Positions 10,136-20,177 of a stretch of 64,000 nucleotides of DNA are shown here, in pieces (the stretch's first letter is position 1; every line of letters starts with the position of its first letter). Where the stretch lies: assembly GCA_035771165.1 (NCBI GenBank), contig JAWNZC010000223.1:399501-463500 (forward strand), in the 5' to 3' direction. Below the pieces are notes generated by a model, which did not search any database, was not told the DNA's origin, and saw only the letters and a list, made by a program, of their open reading frames with translations. The position numbers and the translations under genes are program-made. This DNA comes from Paragorgia papillata (Eukaryota; Cnidaria; Anthozoa; Scleralcyonacea; Coralliidae).

Positions 10136-10640
10136 TTTCCAAGTCTAAGATTGGAATGTTGTTTACTCAAAAAAATGATCTATTTCTAAGTATTTGATTT
10201 CTAAGTACTCTATTTTTGATCATTGGAATGTTGTTTACGCCATTCTAAGTATCTATTTCCAAGTATTATATTTTTTCCAAGTCTAAAGGTTAATGATTGG
10301 TATGATCGGAATGTTGTTTACTCAAAAACGATCTAATTCTAAGTATTTGATTTCTAAGTATTCTATTTTTGATCATTGGAATGTTGTTTACGCCATTCTA
10401 AGTATCTATTTCCAAGTATTATGTTTTAATCGGATTAGTTATAGAATTAAAAAAAATATTTGGAAAATAGCGTTAAAAAGATTTTTTTTTAATCGGGTTA
10501 GTACTTGGAAATGGTATTCTGGAAGGTTTTTTAATCGGGTTAGTATAAGGTGTTTTTTTTTTAATTGGGTAGAATTAAAAAAAAATACTTGGAAGCAGCA
10601 TTTTACTCTCATATTCAAAAACGGAACGAAGAAGGAGTAA
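10136..10640. repeat. Repeat field with CCAAGTA/CTAAGTA motifs
   Basis: About 115-bp direct repeats occur at roughly 10153-10268 and 10309-10422 (both start GGAATGTTGTTTAC). Within them TTTCTAAGTATT and TTCCAAGTATT recur many times, and then in inverse orientation (ATACTTGGAA, about 10500 and 10588). A second short unit, TTTAATCGGGTTAGT, recurs at about 10433, 10489 and 10531. Non-coding; the 115-codon frame across it is made of these repeats. Confidence 0.7.
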
Positions 10641-10720
10641 TAAAGATTCAACCAGGGTGAGTTTATTGTATAATTCATTTTACTCTCATATTCAAAAAAC
10701 GGAACGAAGAAGAAGAAGTA

Positions 10721-11144
10721 ATAAAGATTACAATCAGGACAAGTTTATTGTATAATTCGTTCGTTCGTTCAAAATACGCTAGCTAAGAACTTAAAGAAAA
10801 TATTACATTGGTTATCGGCTTTCACTGACAATGATTCCATCGTTGTTGTTGTTTAACTGGTCTTCTTATACGTCGGTTATTAATTGAGTTAGAAAATGGA
10901 ATTAGTTTTTTATAATATTCGTTTAATTGTTTGTATAAAGATTACAATCAGGACAAGTTTATTGTATAATTCGTTCGTTCAAAATACATTAGCTAAGAAC
11001 TTAAAGAAAATATTACATTGGTTATCGGCTTTCACTGACAATGATTCCATCGTTGTTGTTGTTTAACTGGTCTTCTTATACATTGGTTATTAATTGAGTT
11101 AGAAAATGTAATTAGTTTTTTATAATATTCGTTTAATTGTCTGT
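10721..11144. repeat. Tandem duplication of a gene 3' end
   Basis: Two copies of about 210 bp (10721-10934 and 10935-11144) differ by one extra CGTT and a few substitutions. The second copy contains the last codons of the gene at 11032-11517, so the first copy is a detached duplicate of that 3' end. Confidence 0.85.
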
Positions 11145-11517
11145 ATTTTGTTTCATAATCAATACTTGGTATGACCGACGGCGAGTAAAATAGTTGATTG
11201 ATTTCTGTTCGGATAAGAACTGTTCCTAGTTCTAAGTGAAAAACGTTTTTTTTAATTATTTCTTTCACACACGTTGAACACGATGGAAATAAACAAACTT
11301 GATCTTTATTGCAGTCGTCATGACAAAATCCACAAAATTCAGAATCACGTAAACAAAATTCTACACTACAAAATCTTGAGAATGTTTTGTCTGCACCGTG
11401 CTCCCATATTTTTATCGTAGTCTTTTGTAAACGTTTCATTAACCAGTAATGATCTTTCGATTTGATCAGTTCTTCTTTGTTGAAATGATTTTCTGCTTCT
11501 TTTAAAATATTATCCAT
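11032..11517 (-). CDS. Cysteine-rich protein, unknown
   Basis: About 161 residues from ATG 11517 (MDNILKEAENHFNKEEL). The centre holds eight or more cysteines in CGFCHDDC and CLFPSCSTC settings, which suggests one or two zinc sites; the ends are helical and charged. The upstream in-frame ATG at 11559 lies in an A/T homopolymer and is less likely. Both the 5' and 3' ends of this gene are duplicated next to it (11510-12027 and 10721-11144). No family recognised. Confidence 0.55.
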   Translation of the reverse strand: MDNILKEAENHFNKEELIKSKDHYWLMKRLQKTTIKIWEHGADKTFSRFCSVEFCLRDSEFCGFCHDDCNKDQVCLFPSCSTCVKEIIKKNVFHLELGTVLIRTEINQLFYSPSVIPSIDYETKYRQLNEYYKKLITFSNSINNQCIRRPVKQQQRWNHCQ

Positions 11518-12027
11518 TTTTTTTTTTTTTTCGTTTTCCAAGTAGTGTTTGATTTCCAAGTATTTGTTTGTTTTTTTTCATTTTCGTTTCCAACTAATTG
11601 ATTTCCAAGTAGTGATTGATTTTCTAAGTATTTTGTTTTTTTCTCTTTTAAATCTATTCAGAGGGAACTAGAATTGAGAAGTTGATACCATATATGGTGT
11701 AAAAGTTTTTTTGAAAAAAATAATAAAAAAAATAATGACTTATTTGGAGATTTATTTTAAATAAAAAAAGTTATCCATTTTTTTTTTTCGTTTTCCAAGT
11801 AGTGTTTGATTTCCAAGTATTTGTTTGTTTTTTTTCATTTTCGTTTCCAACTAATTGATTTCCAAGTAGTGATTGATTTTCTAAGTATTTTGTTTTTTTC
11901 TCTTTTAAATCTATTCAGAAGGAACTAGAATTGAGAAGTTGATACCATATATGGTGTAAAAGTTTTTTTGAAAAAAATAATAAAAAAAATAATGACTTAT
12001 TTGGAGATTTATTTTAAATAAAAAAAG
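11510..12027. repeat. Tandem duplication of a gene 5' end and promoter
   Basis: Two near-identical copies of about 260 bp: 11510-11770 and 11771-12027. Each includes the start-codon region (TTATCCATTTTT), CCAAGTAGTG motifs and GATACCATATATGGTGTAAA, the last containing a perfect CArG box (11688-11697 and 11945-11954). Copy 2 has lost the coding part. Confidence 0.88.
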
Positions 12028-12072
12028 TAAGAAAATTATTTTTATTTATTTAGTTGTAAGATTTTTTTGGTG

Positions 12073-13072
12073 ATGGACCCAAATGAAGCAAAATTAAGTT
12101 TTGATAGACTTGTTACAATGTTATCTGGTTATACCGCTGAAGATTTAGATAGAGGTAATGTAGAATAAAATGTAATTTTTTTGGAAATAGTTTTTTTTAT
12201 TTATTTTGTTATTTTTTTTTTTTTTTTTAGTAGTTGAAAAGAAAAGATTAGAAGAAGAGCGTAGAGAACAGGAACGTGTTCGTTTGGAAGAAGAAGAGCG
12301 TGTTCGTTTGGAGGAAGAGCGTATTCGTTTGGAAGAAGAGCGTAGAGAACAGGAGCGTGTTCGTTTGGAAGAAGAAGAAAGAGAACGTCGTCGTCTGGAA
12401 GAAGAAGAGGTTCACCGTATGGAAGAGGTGCGAAGACGGAAAGAAGAAGAAGAGATAGAAAGAGAAAAGAAATTAATTGAATACAATTTTGAAGTAGAAG
12501 AACGACAGAGATTAATCGAGCATGAGTTAAGAATGGAAACATTTCAAGAGGAACTTCCACTTCCATCGTTTGATTCCCTAATGAAAGAGTTAGAAACAAG
12601 TCCCTCACCTCCGACATATCCTCATCCTCAACATCCACCGTCGGGATTTATACCCCATAAAGTAATTAATCCTTTAGGGAGTGATTCGGTATTCACTGAA
12701 TTTAAAATGCCAAAAAAAGGTAAAAATTTAGATTTGTTAAGGGCTGAATTTGAAGAACGAGAACAAGAAGAAGAAGAAGATGATGAAATCCTCGAACAAG
12801 ACAAGAAAAAAAAAGAAAAATATTATCTTAGAAAATTATTATTAACCAAAAAACAAGTTAAAATATTAGAATTTCCAATATATACAAAAACAAATAGTGA
12901 TATTATAGTTGCTGCAGAAAATAAATTTAAAGAATTAAGACGTCTTTTTATGATTAAAAAAAAAATAATAGATAAACAAACTGCTATAAAAGAATGTTTA
13001 ATTGATATTGAGTTAATGGAGAGTAGATACAGAAACGAATTAAAAAAATCAGAAAAAAAGAAAGTAAGATGA
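12073..13072 (+). CDS. Two-exon charged coiled-coil protein
   Basis: Exon 1 is 12073-12154 (MDPNEAKLSFDRLVTMLSGY...), exon 2 is 12231-13072. The 76-bp intron is GTAATG...T-rich...TTAG and its removal joins the frames exactly (GAT AGA G|TA GTT). The product is about 307 residues: a small N-terminal helical domain, then about 90 residues of Arg/Glu repeats of the RLEEERREQERVRLEEEE kind (a single long helix or coiled coil), a Pro-rich stretch (about 140-165), and Lys-rich helices. It resembles no named protein beyond generic coiled coil. Its stop overlaps the next ATG (ATGA at 13069). Confidence 0.7.
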
Positions 13073-13389
13073 ATGTTATTATTACTCGACTTAAAGATAA
13101 GGGAATTATCTATCAAAATCGATATTTGGAAAAACAAATTTTGAAGGTAATGGAAGAAACAATAGTAAGACACATGGAATTCGACTGTAATCAGTTACAT
13201 CAGATTTATCGAAGGTTTAACAACGACGAGCTGAATGAGGGAATAATTATCGTTTTTTATGCATTAATTTTAATTTGTGAAAAAAGCGGAAAAATATCGA
13301 AAGAAGAAGTAGAATTTCTTGTGGAATTCTTTCTCGTCCGGGCGTATGAATTTCCGCTACTGGTGACGGATCATTTTGATTTGTTGTGA
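13069..13389 (+). CDS. Unknown helical protein
   Basis: 106 residues (MNVIITRLKDKGIIYQNRYL...). It starts within the stop of the coiled-coil gene (ATGA), suggesting coupled translation. The C-terminal half is helical and acidic (KISKEEVEFLVEFFLVRAYE). A possible donor TTGAAG|GTAATGG lies at 13147, so the visible frame may include intron. It ends at the edge of a compositionally different insert. No family recognised. Confidence 0.45.
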   Translation: MNVIITRLKDKGIIYQNRYLEKQILKVMEETIVRHMEFDCNQLHQIYRRFNNDELNEGIIIVFYALILICEKSGKISKEEVEFLVEFFLVRAYEFPLLVTDHFDLL

Positions 13390-14290
13390 ACCTGCGAGGT
13401 TTTGACTAAAATTACCCCCCATGGGCTTAAAATGATCCTCAATGATCCCTTTTTAAAATGAGACCTTTATAACGATATCCCATGAAGTATTACCCGAGCT
13501 GACCTGAATTCCCGGATGTTAAAATCGAGGTTAAAATCCCGTGAGAATCATGGCGTATGGACAAGAACAAAATGTCTTTTATTTGCCAATATATAAGCGA
13601 AACCAACGAAAATTTAGGCTCTAACAACTCCGAAAGTAAGTATAAGCATTTGTTTGTTGTAGTTATTTCGTAGATTAGCAATAATTTGGTAAAATTTGAC
13701 GAAAACCATCTCGGCCGATCAGGTAATTATGGAACAAAATTTGCCGAGAGTTGTCGGCGAGTTGTCGGCGTTGTAATCGCAAACAGGAGTAAATATCACG
13801 CAAAATAACCTGAAATCTGAATAGCTGACTTAAAAACGATCTTAATGATGTATTATGGTCGTATGTTCTTGTATAATTCTGTTTTAATTTGTAAATTTCA
13901 AAATAAGTTATATGATCGCGCGCGGGCGCACCATGGGGGGTCACAATGGGGGGTCACAATGGGGGGTCTCAATGGAAAATCATAAAAAATCAATATAATA
14001 TTTGCTTTTTATTGTATTGCTTTAATTTTTTCAATTTGAATTTGTGAAATGCTGCTTTTCATTTTACATGATCCAAAGTTTGGTGTAAAGTCATTTCTCG
14101 TTAAATATTTAACATTTTGTTGGATTATAATAATATTTTTAATATAGTAATTAGCATAAATTAGCATAATTTGCAAAATGGGTTGTCTGACAAGACCCGA
14201 AAACCCAAAATTTGAATAGTAGAGGTAAAAACGATTCAAATGATATATTGTGGTATTATTTTTGTGTTATTATGCCATGTTAATTCACAA
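13390..14290. other. Less AT-rich non-coding island inside the Polinton
   Basis: This 0.9-kb block differs in base use from its neighbours and holds no supported gene. It has three tandem copies of a 16-bp GGGGGGTCACAATGG-type unit (about 13931-13975), TGTCGGCGAG doublets near 13753, and a pair of diverged copies of about 65 bp (13807-13870 and 14195-14258, sharing AAAAACGAT and TATTGTGGT-like blocks). It looks like a foreign non-autonomous insertion, but I could not define ends or a target duplication. Confidence 0.5.
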
Positions 14291-14479
14291 ATTGCCAAGA
14301 CCACCTGCTGTGACTGGTTTTCGGAGAAGACGGGAAAGAGTTAAAAGCTACAGATTATTTTGAACGTGAAATTAAAAGAAGAAGAGAAAGAAAATATTTA
14401 AAAAAAGATTTTTTATTTTTGACATTGTTAGCGTCATCGGCGATAATAACATCATATTATTTTCAATAAAAAAAAAACA

Positions 14480-15057
14480 ATGAAAAAAGAAGAATTATTA
14501 TTTCATTTGAAAGTTAAAATTTTTGCTTACGATGTAGTGAAAATGGAAGAAAACGAGGGTAATGGTTTTTTTTGGTATTCTTGTGGAAAATTGAGTAATG
14601 CAATTAATATTTTTTATTTAAAAAAAAAGAAAAAATGGAAAAAATGAAAATTAGTGAAATATGTATTTTTTTACATAAATATTGTATGAAAAACGGTGGT
14701 GAATATTCAAATTTTAGAAGAATAATAGGAAATCATTGCCCTCCTTTACCCGAATATATAGATGAATATATGAGGCTATTGGACGAATTTTATATTAAGA
14801 ATTCTTTAAGTAAAAATATTATAACACGTGTATATTTTTCATTACAATATATCCATCCGTTTTCGGACGGTAATGGACCTGTAGGAAAGACTTTATTTGC
14901 TATATTAAGTAACAATTTATCTTGTAAAATAAAAACATTTAACCAACATGAAAATTTATGTAAAGAATTAGAATTATTACAAAATAGTATTTTTGTTTTT
15001 GAAAATAGAGATATTTACATTTCTTCATTTAATAAATTAAATGATATGCTACAGTAA
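14480..15057 (+). CDS. Fic-domain protein (frame broken once)
   Basis: Fic proteins transfer AMP or another nucleotide moiety to target hydroxyl groups. The C-terminal 140 residues (14635-15057) hold the fold signature: RRIIGNHCPPLPEYIDEYM leading helices, then the active-site loop IHPFSDGNGPVGKT. The canonical loop is HxFx(D/E)GNGRxxR; here His, Phe, Asp and GNG are kept, but the following Arg is Pro and the last Arg is Lys. The N-terminal 50 residues (ATG 14480, MKKEELLFHLKVKIF) are in another frame, shifted in the A-run at about 14620-14635. It ends 9 bp into the convergent gene on the other strand. Activity is uncertain because of the altered arginines. Confidence 0.8.
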
Positions 15058-16059
15058 TAAATCATTATTATTATTGTGTTTATATTTTTGAAAATCTTCT
15101 TTGAATTGATCAGTAGTTTTTGATGATAAATTTCGAATCATACTATTAACGGTTAAATAAACGTCATCAAAATTAGCTAACGCCATGATTTTAAAGAAAT
15201 TATCATCATTACGAGTAAAAAATTTGATTTCATTTCCGTCAACGCTTTCATTATGTTCATTACAATGATGATAAGTTTGCGGTTCGCGCAAGTAAATTCT
15301 TTTTTGTTTTTTTTCTATTTCTATTTGCTCGTCAGATAGCATATCAATTTCGTACATTTCGTATCCTTTATTTATTTCAGGAGATTTACCTTGTTGTCGG
15401 CAATTTTTATATTTACAACTTATACTACCAAGTCCTCCAAATAGTTGTATATGTGTTACCATTAATTGAGAATTGTACGAGTATTTTCGATTTCGTTTTA
15501 ATACACCGGTTGGATTATGAGCATCACAATAACATAAGAAACACAATACTAAATTATATACTTCGTTTATATTACATTCACAGTTGAAACACTCAACGGT
15601 TTGATAAAAAAGATTTGGAGCTAGAGAAAATAGAAAAAAACAAACTTTCAAATAATTTTTGTTTGAAATAACATTGTATAATAATGTATAGATGTTAAAT
15701 GTTTTTTCTTCCAAACATCTTCCTTTGTATAAACATGCTGTGAAGGGTGTATTTATCATTGGAGGTTTTGAAAGTCTTTTACATATTAAAATATTAAACC
15801 AGTTTTGCGGGATTTCTTCATTTTCAAAATTTTCAAAATCACATGTTAGCATTTGAAAATAATATTCATTAACTACGGATTTTTTTGGAAAAAAAGAAAA
15901 AAGAAATCTATTGTCACGAAATAATATAAATTCTGCTAGATCTCGATCGTATTTTATACACCATTTATCATCACTATCGTTAATGTCAGGTACTAAAAAG
16001 TAATTAACACCGTTCGATATAGTCACGTAGGGTAAAAATTCTTTTTCAATTTTATACAT
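15049..16059 (-). CDS. Unknown protein, intact paralogue P1
   Basis: 336 residues from ATG 16059 (MYKIEKEFLPYVTISNG). Motifs shared with the broken gene at 27752-28940 are YVTI..G...FL.P.IND near the N-terminus, FFLFSLAPNLFYQ, AHNPTGVL and CKYKNC. The C-x-D-HNP block plus several Cys suggests a metal-binding or structural site. It is convergent with the Fic gene and divergent from PolB (72 bp apart, sharing a promoter region). I do not recognise the family; the two copies in one element suggest an accessory role worth keeping. Confidence 0.7.
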   Translation of the reverse strand: MYKIEKEFLPYVTISNGVNYFLVPDINDSDDKWCIKYDRDLAEFILFRDNRFLFSFFPKKSVVNEYYFQMLTCDFENFENEEIPQNWFNILICKRLSKPPMINTPFTACLYKGRCLEEKTFNIYTLLYNVISNKNYLKVCFFLFSLAPNLFYQTVECFNCECNINEVYNLVLCFLCYCDAHNPTGVLKRNRKYSYNSQLMVTHIQLFGGLGSISCKYKNCRQQGKSPEINKGYEMYEIDMLSDEQIEIEKKQKRIYLREPQTYHHCNEHNESVDGNEIKFFTRNDDNFFKIMALANFDDVYLTVNSMIRNLSSKTTDQFKEDFQKYKHNNNNDLLL

Positions 16060-16131
16060 TTTATTAGGAGTAAACAAAAATTATTTTGTTTTCATTGTAA
16101 TGATTATAAAGATAAAAAACATCGCTGTTAC

Positions 16132-18770
16132 ATGAGCGTATTAAAACAAAACAAAACAAAATATAAAGATAATAGATTATTTTTTTTTGATTTTGAAACA
16201 CGTAATGATGAAAATAAATTAATGATTCCTTATTATTGTGTAGTTCAAAAAGTATGTCAAAAATGCGATAATATTGAATTTGAAAAATATTCGAGTAATG
16301 AACAAAAAATTTTTGATTGTTGTGGTGAGCGTGAATTTATTTTTGAAGGCGATAACGTGGTAGAAGAATTATGTGAATTTATTTTACTACAAGAAAATTC
16401 TGTTTGGTTAGCTCATAATGGTGGACGATTCGATACTATTTTTATTTTTAAATTTTTATTGGAAGAAAAGAAAATTTATCCTGAAACAATTATGAACGGA
16501 AATAAAGTAATGATGTTAAAAATTCCCGATAAAAATATTTCTTTTTTTGATAGTTTTTCATTTTTACATTTGCGATTATCAAAAATTCCCGAAGCAATGG
16601 GTCTCGATGATGAGAGTAAAGGTTTTCATCCGTATCGTTTTTACGATTTAAATTACGTGGGTAATATTGTTGATCGTAAATTTTTTGATGTAGAAAATAT
16701 GGAAAAAGAAAAAAAGAACAATTTGAAAAATGGTATTTGGAAAAAGAAAAAGAAAATCAATACGTATTTAAAGATGAATTATCTTATTATTGCACTTCCG
16801 ACGTAACTATTTTAAGAAAAGGATGTTTAAAGTTTTCTTCTTTGATATACGAAACATCCGGAGTATCTCCTTTTTACGACACGTCATGTATTACAATCGC
16901 GAGTCTCGCGCTAAAAGTATTTCGTTTAAATTTTTTAAGAGAAAAATGTGTCGGAATTATTCCAGCAACAGGATACAGGGGGAAAGTTAAACAAAGTATT
17001 ACAGCGTTAATTTGGTTAGAACAAATTAATGAAACACAATGTAACGGAGAATTGGAATATAAATGCTCACAAAATGGTGAAAAAATGATTTTAAATCGTT
17101 ATGTCAACGGATATTTTGAACGTGATAATACAGTTTATGAATTTCACGGGTGTTTTTATCACGGTTGTCCAAAATGTTTTTACCCGTATGAAATTAATAA
17201 AATAAATAATGAAAAATTTTGTAATCTTTATTCAGCTACTAAAAAATTTACACATCAATTAGAAAAAAACGGGTTTAAAGTAGTAGAAAAATGGGAATGT
17301 GATTTTTTAGAGGAAAATAAAATTACTAAGAATGATTTTGATGAAAAAATTTATTTTTTTTATGAACACACACCTTCAGAACCTCGTGAGGCGCTTTACG
17401 GCGGGAGAACATCGCCCGTTTGTTTGTTTAGAGCTATTGATGAAAATGAAAACATTTTATACATCGATTTTACTTCTTTATACCCTTTCGTTCAAAAAAG
17501 TAATAAATTTCCTGTAGGTCATCCAACAATTTACATTGAAGACGAATGTGAAAATAAAAAATTATCTGAAATATTCGGGTTAGTAAAATGCCGTATTTTA
17601 CCGCCTCAAAATTTATATTTTCCTGTACTACCCTCACAAATAAATGATAAATTATTATTCCCTTTATGTTATACGTGTGCTTCTTCTACTCAATTAACAC
17701 GTTGTTTTCACAATGAAAATGAAAGAAGTATGTTGGGAACATGGACAAGTATTGAAATAAATAAAGCTATTGAAAAAGGGTATCGGATGATAAAATTTTT
17801 TCAAATCTATGATTTTTCTCGAAAAGAAAAAATTTTTCAAGATTATGTAAATTGTTTTTTAAAAATTAAGCAAGAAGCATCGGGATATCCGAAAGAATGT
17901 TACGATATTGATGGGAATTTAATCGAAAGTAAAATAGATGAATATATTAAAAATTATTATGAAAATGAGGGAATTTTACTTGATAAAAATAAAATTGCTT
18001 ACAATCCTGGTTTACGTAGTACGGCTAAACAAATATTAAACGCACTTTGGGGGAAATTTGCTCAAAATGAGAATAATACGAAAGTTGATTTTTTAAGCGA
18101 GTATGACGAATTATTAAAATTAGCGAATGATTCAAATGTAAAATTAACAAGTATCGATTTTATTAATGGAGAAATTTTAAGAGTTACTTACATAAAAACA
18201 GATGATATGACAGCTCCGTTAAAAACAGGAAATGTAATTATCGCTTGTTTTGTTACGGCTTATGCTCGTTTAAAACTATTCGATTTAATTGATGAACTAG
18301 GCGAACGTGTTTTATATTTCGATACTGATTCTGTTTTTTATGTTAAAAAAAATAACGAAGACGGTGTTAAAACAGGAAATTATTCAGGAGAATTAACAAA
18401 TGAATTGAAAGAAAATGAATGGGTTACTCAATTTTGTTCTACAGGTCCAAAATCTTATTCTTATCGAACTAATTTAAAGGAAAAAGACGAAAATAATAAT
18501 GATAAAATTAAAGAAGTTATTCATATTAAGGGTTTTTGTTTAATTAATGAAAATGTTAAAAAGATATTAAATTTTGAATCATTATCTAAATGTGTTGAAA
18601 AAAAAAATCAAAAAATTACAATTATATATAACGATAAAATAACAAGAGATAAATTAAACCATGTTTTCATGCAAGATGAAACTAAAATATTTACTTTCAC
18701 TTTTAATAAACGTGTTGTTAAAAATAATTTCTATACTTTTCCGTATGGTTTTTTAGAAAATATTGGATAA
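16132..18770 (+). CDS. Protein-primed DNA polymerase B, one frameshift
   Basis: Replicates the element from a terminal protein primer. Exonuclease motifs are FFFDFET (Exo I), AHNGGRFDTIF (Exo II) and YYCTSDVTIL (Exo III). Polymerase motifs are DFTSLYPF (A), KQILNALWGKFA (B) and YFDTDS (C, catalytic aspartates present). FHGCFYHGCPKCF lies between exonuclease and motif A, as usual in Polinton polymerases. Length over both parts is about 880 residues, typical without a long N-terminal extension. The frame changes once between 16690 and 16740; the best site is the A7 run near 16709-16715. The gene overlaps the ATPase gene by 8 nt. Confidence 0.92.
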
Positions 18771-19446
18771 ACTGAACAGCGCTGTAATACCATTTCAACA
18801 TCCTTTTATGTTAACATTATGTGGACCCAGTCAATCTGGAAAGACATTTTGCATATATAAATTATTGAAATTTATCGAAGCGATGATTGAACCGAAAATT
18901 AATAAAATTATTTATCTTTACGCGGCTCAACAACCAATATATGGTACTATGGAAAAAATGATTAAAGAAAAAGAAATAAAAATTAATTTTATCGATTGTA
19001 ATAAAAAAATTCCGTCAGCTGATGAATTACAAACGAATTTAATCGATAATACTTTAATAATTTTAGATGATCTTATGACTACTATTACATCTTCAAAAGA
19101 AAATTTAAATAAACTAAATAATTACGCTTCGCGTGATGCACATCATAAAAATATAAGTGTAATTTTTATATGTCAAAATTTAATGTACGGTGATGGAAAA
19201 TTACGAAATTCACGTATTAATAGTCAATATCATGTAATATTTAAAAACATTGCCGATGTACGAAATATGTATACTATTGCTGATAATAAAAAACTAAGAA
19301 GAAATGTACTTGATAATGTATTAGACGATGTTAATAAAAACCCGTATGGTTATTTGTTATTTGATAATTGTACAAATAGTTATGAAAATTCACGAATTCG
19401 AACTAATATTTTCCCAGGTGAAAATACTGTAATTTATGATATGTGA
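18763..19446 (+). CDS. A32-like genome-packaging ATPase
   Basis: FtsK/HerA-superfamily ATPase that drives DNA into capsids. Walker A is LCGPSQSGKTF (about residues 19-29), Walker B is LIILDDL, followed by a sensor-like FICQN. Length of 210-227 residues fits Polinton ATPases. The frame's first codon at 18763 is TTG; the first ATG (18808, MLTLCGPSQ) would cut into the strand before Walker A, so the true N-terminus may come from splicing or lies in the PolB overlap. No internal breaks. Confidence 0.9.
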   Translation: MDKLNSAVIPFQHPFMLTLCGPSQSGKTFCIYKLLKFIEAMIEPKINKIIYLYAAQQPIYGTMEKMIKEKEIKINFIDCNKKIPSADELQTNLIDNTLIILDDLMTTITSSKENLNKLNNYASRDAHHKNISVIFICQNLMYGDGKLRNSRINSQYHVIFKNIADVRNMYTIADNKKLRRNVLDNVLDDVNKNPYGYLLFDNCTNSYENSRIRTNIFPGENTVIYDM

Positions 19447-19577
19447 ATAAAAATTTTTTAAATCTTGACTTTGACTTTTTTTTACTTTTTTTTAAAAAAA
19501 AAAAAAGAAATTTAAAAAAAAAAAAAAAAAGAGTATAAGAAGAAGAAGAAAAAAGTTTTTTGCTACAAAAAAAAGTC
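19447..19577. other. A-rich spacer
   Basis: Mostly A and T homopolymers between the ATPase and the first basic capsid-associated protein. Confidence 0.6.
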
Positions 19578-19811
19578 ATGAAGTCACGTCGTCAAAAAGG
19601 CGGTTTTTTAGGATTATTAGCGCCAGCCCTAGGAATGTTAGGGTTGGGGAGTATTATGGGTGGAGGGGGTATAAAAAAAATAAAGGAAAAAAAAAAGAAA
19701 AAAAAAAAAGGTGGTTATCGTCGTCGTCGTTATAAGAGAATTCAAAGTGGTGGTACAACTACATACGTTCCTCCAAAACAAAGAAGAAGGTGGGGTACTA
19801 TTTGGTATTAA
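19578..19811 (+). CDS. Small basic Gly-Gly protein, core-protein-X-like
   Basis: 77 residues from ATG 19578 (MKSRRQKGGFLGLLAPALGM). A basic start, a short hydrophobic glycine-rich segment (residues 10-32), then Lys and Arg clusters (KKKKKKKGGYRRRRYKR) and a conserved-looking end RRRWGTIWY. Several GG sites (QKGG|F, KKGG|Y, QSGG|T) resemble adenain cleavage sites. Adintoviruses and Polintons carry such proteins, compared in the literature to adenovirus pX/mu; a DNA-condensing or membrane-active role is inferred. Lies directly after the ATPase gene. Confidence 0.65.
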   Translation: MKSRRQKGGFLGLLAPALGMLGLGSIMGGGGIKKIKEKKKKKKKGGYRRRRYKRIQSGGTTTYVPPKQRRRWGTIWY

Positions 19812-19820
19812 AAAAAAAAA

Positions 19821-20069
19821 ATGGGGTTACAGCATAAAAGAGCTACTCGGAAAAAGCAAAAAGGCGGTTTTATGTTTATAGGTCCTATGTTAGAAGCATT
19901 GCATAAAGCAGGGAGAAAAAAAACACAACGCGGTGGCGAATTCGTATATAGGGTTCCTAAAAATCAACGAGTTTTCAAAAGAAAAAGAGGAGGAGGAAGA
20001 ATATATAATAGATCAAAAAATAGAAATTCACGACGTGATACACATTTTACATTAGGATCAGTTTGGTAA
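19821..20069 (+). CDS. Second small basic Gly-Gly protein
   Basis: 82 residues (MGLQHKRATRKKQKGGFMFI), with KKQKGGF repeated from the preceding protein, a short hydrophobic patch, QRGGEF and KRGGGR sites, and a basic C-terminal half. It begins 9 bp after the preceding stop. The shared KQKGGF start suggests the pair arose by duplication; both are probable virion core components processed by the protease encoded next to them on the opposite strand. Confidence 0.6.
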   Translation: MGLQHKRATRKKQKGGFMFIGPMLEALHKAGRKKTQRGGEFVYRVPKNQRVFKRKRGGGRIYNRSKNRNSRRDTHFTLGSVW

Positions 20070-20177
20070 AAAATGAAATTCAGAAAAAAAAAATTAAAAA
20101 AACTTTTTACAATAAAAAAAAAATTAAAAAATGTGTAAGATGTAACGGGATACGTGTAAATAAACAAAAAAAAATTC

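Noticed and set aside
10293..10640. 115-codon plus-strand frame
   Set aside because: It is made of the CTAAGTA/AATCGGG repeat field and has no protein features.
13490..13944. Two short minus-strand frames in the island
   Set aside because: No motifs and atypical composition; part of the non-coding insertion.
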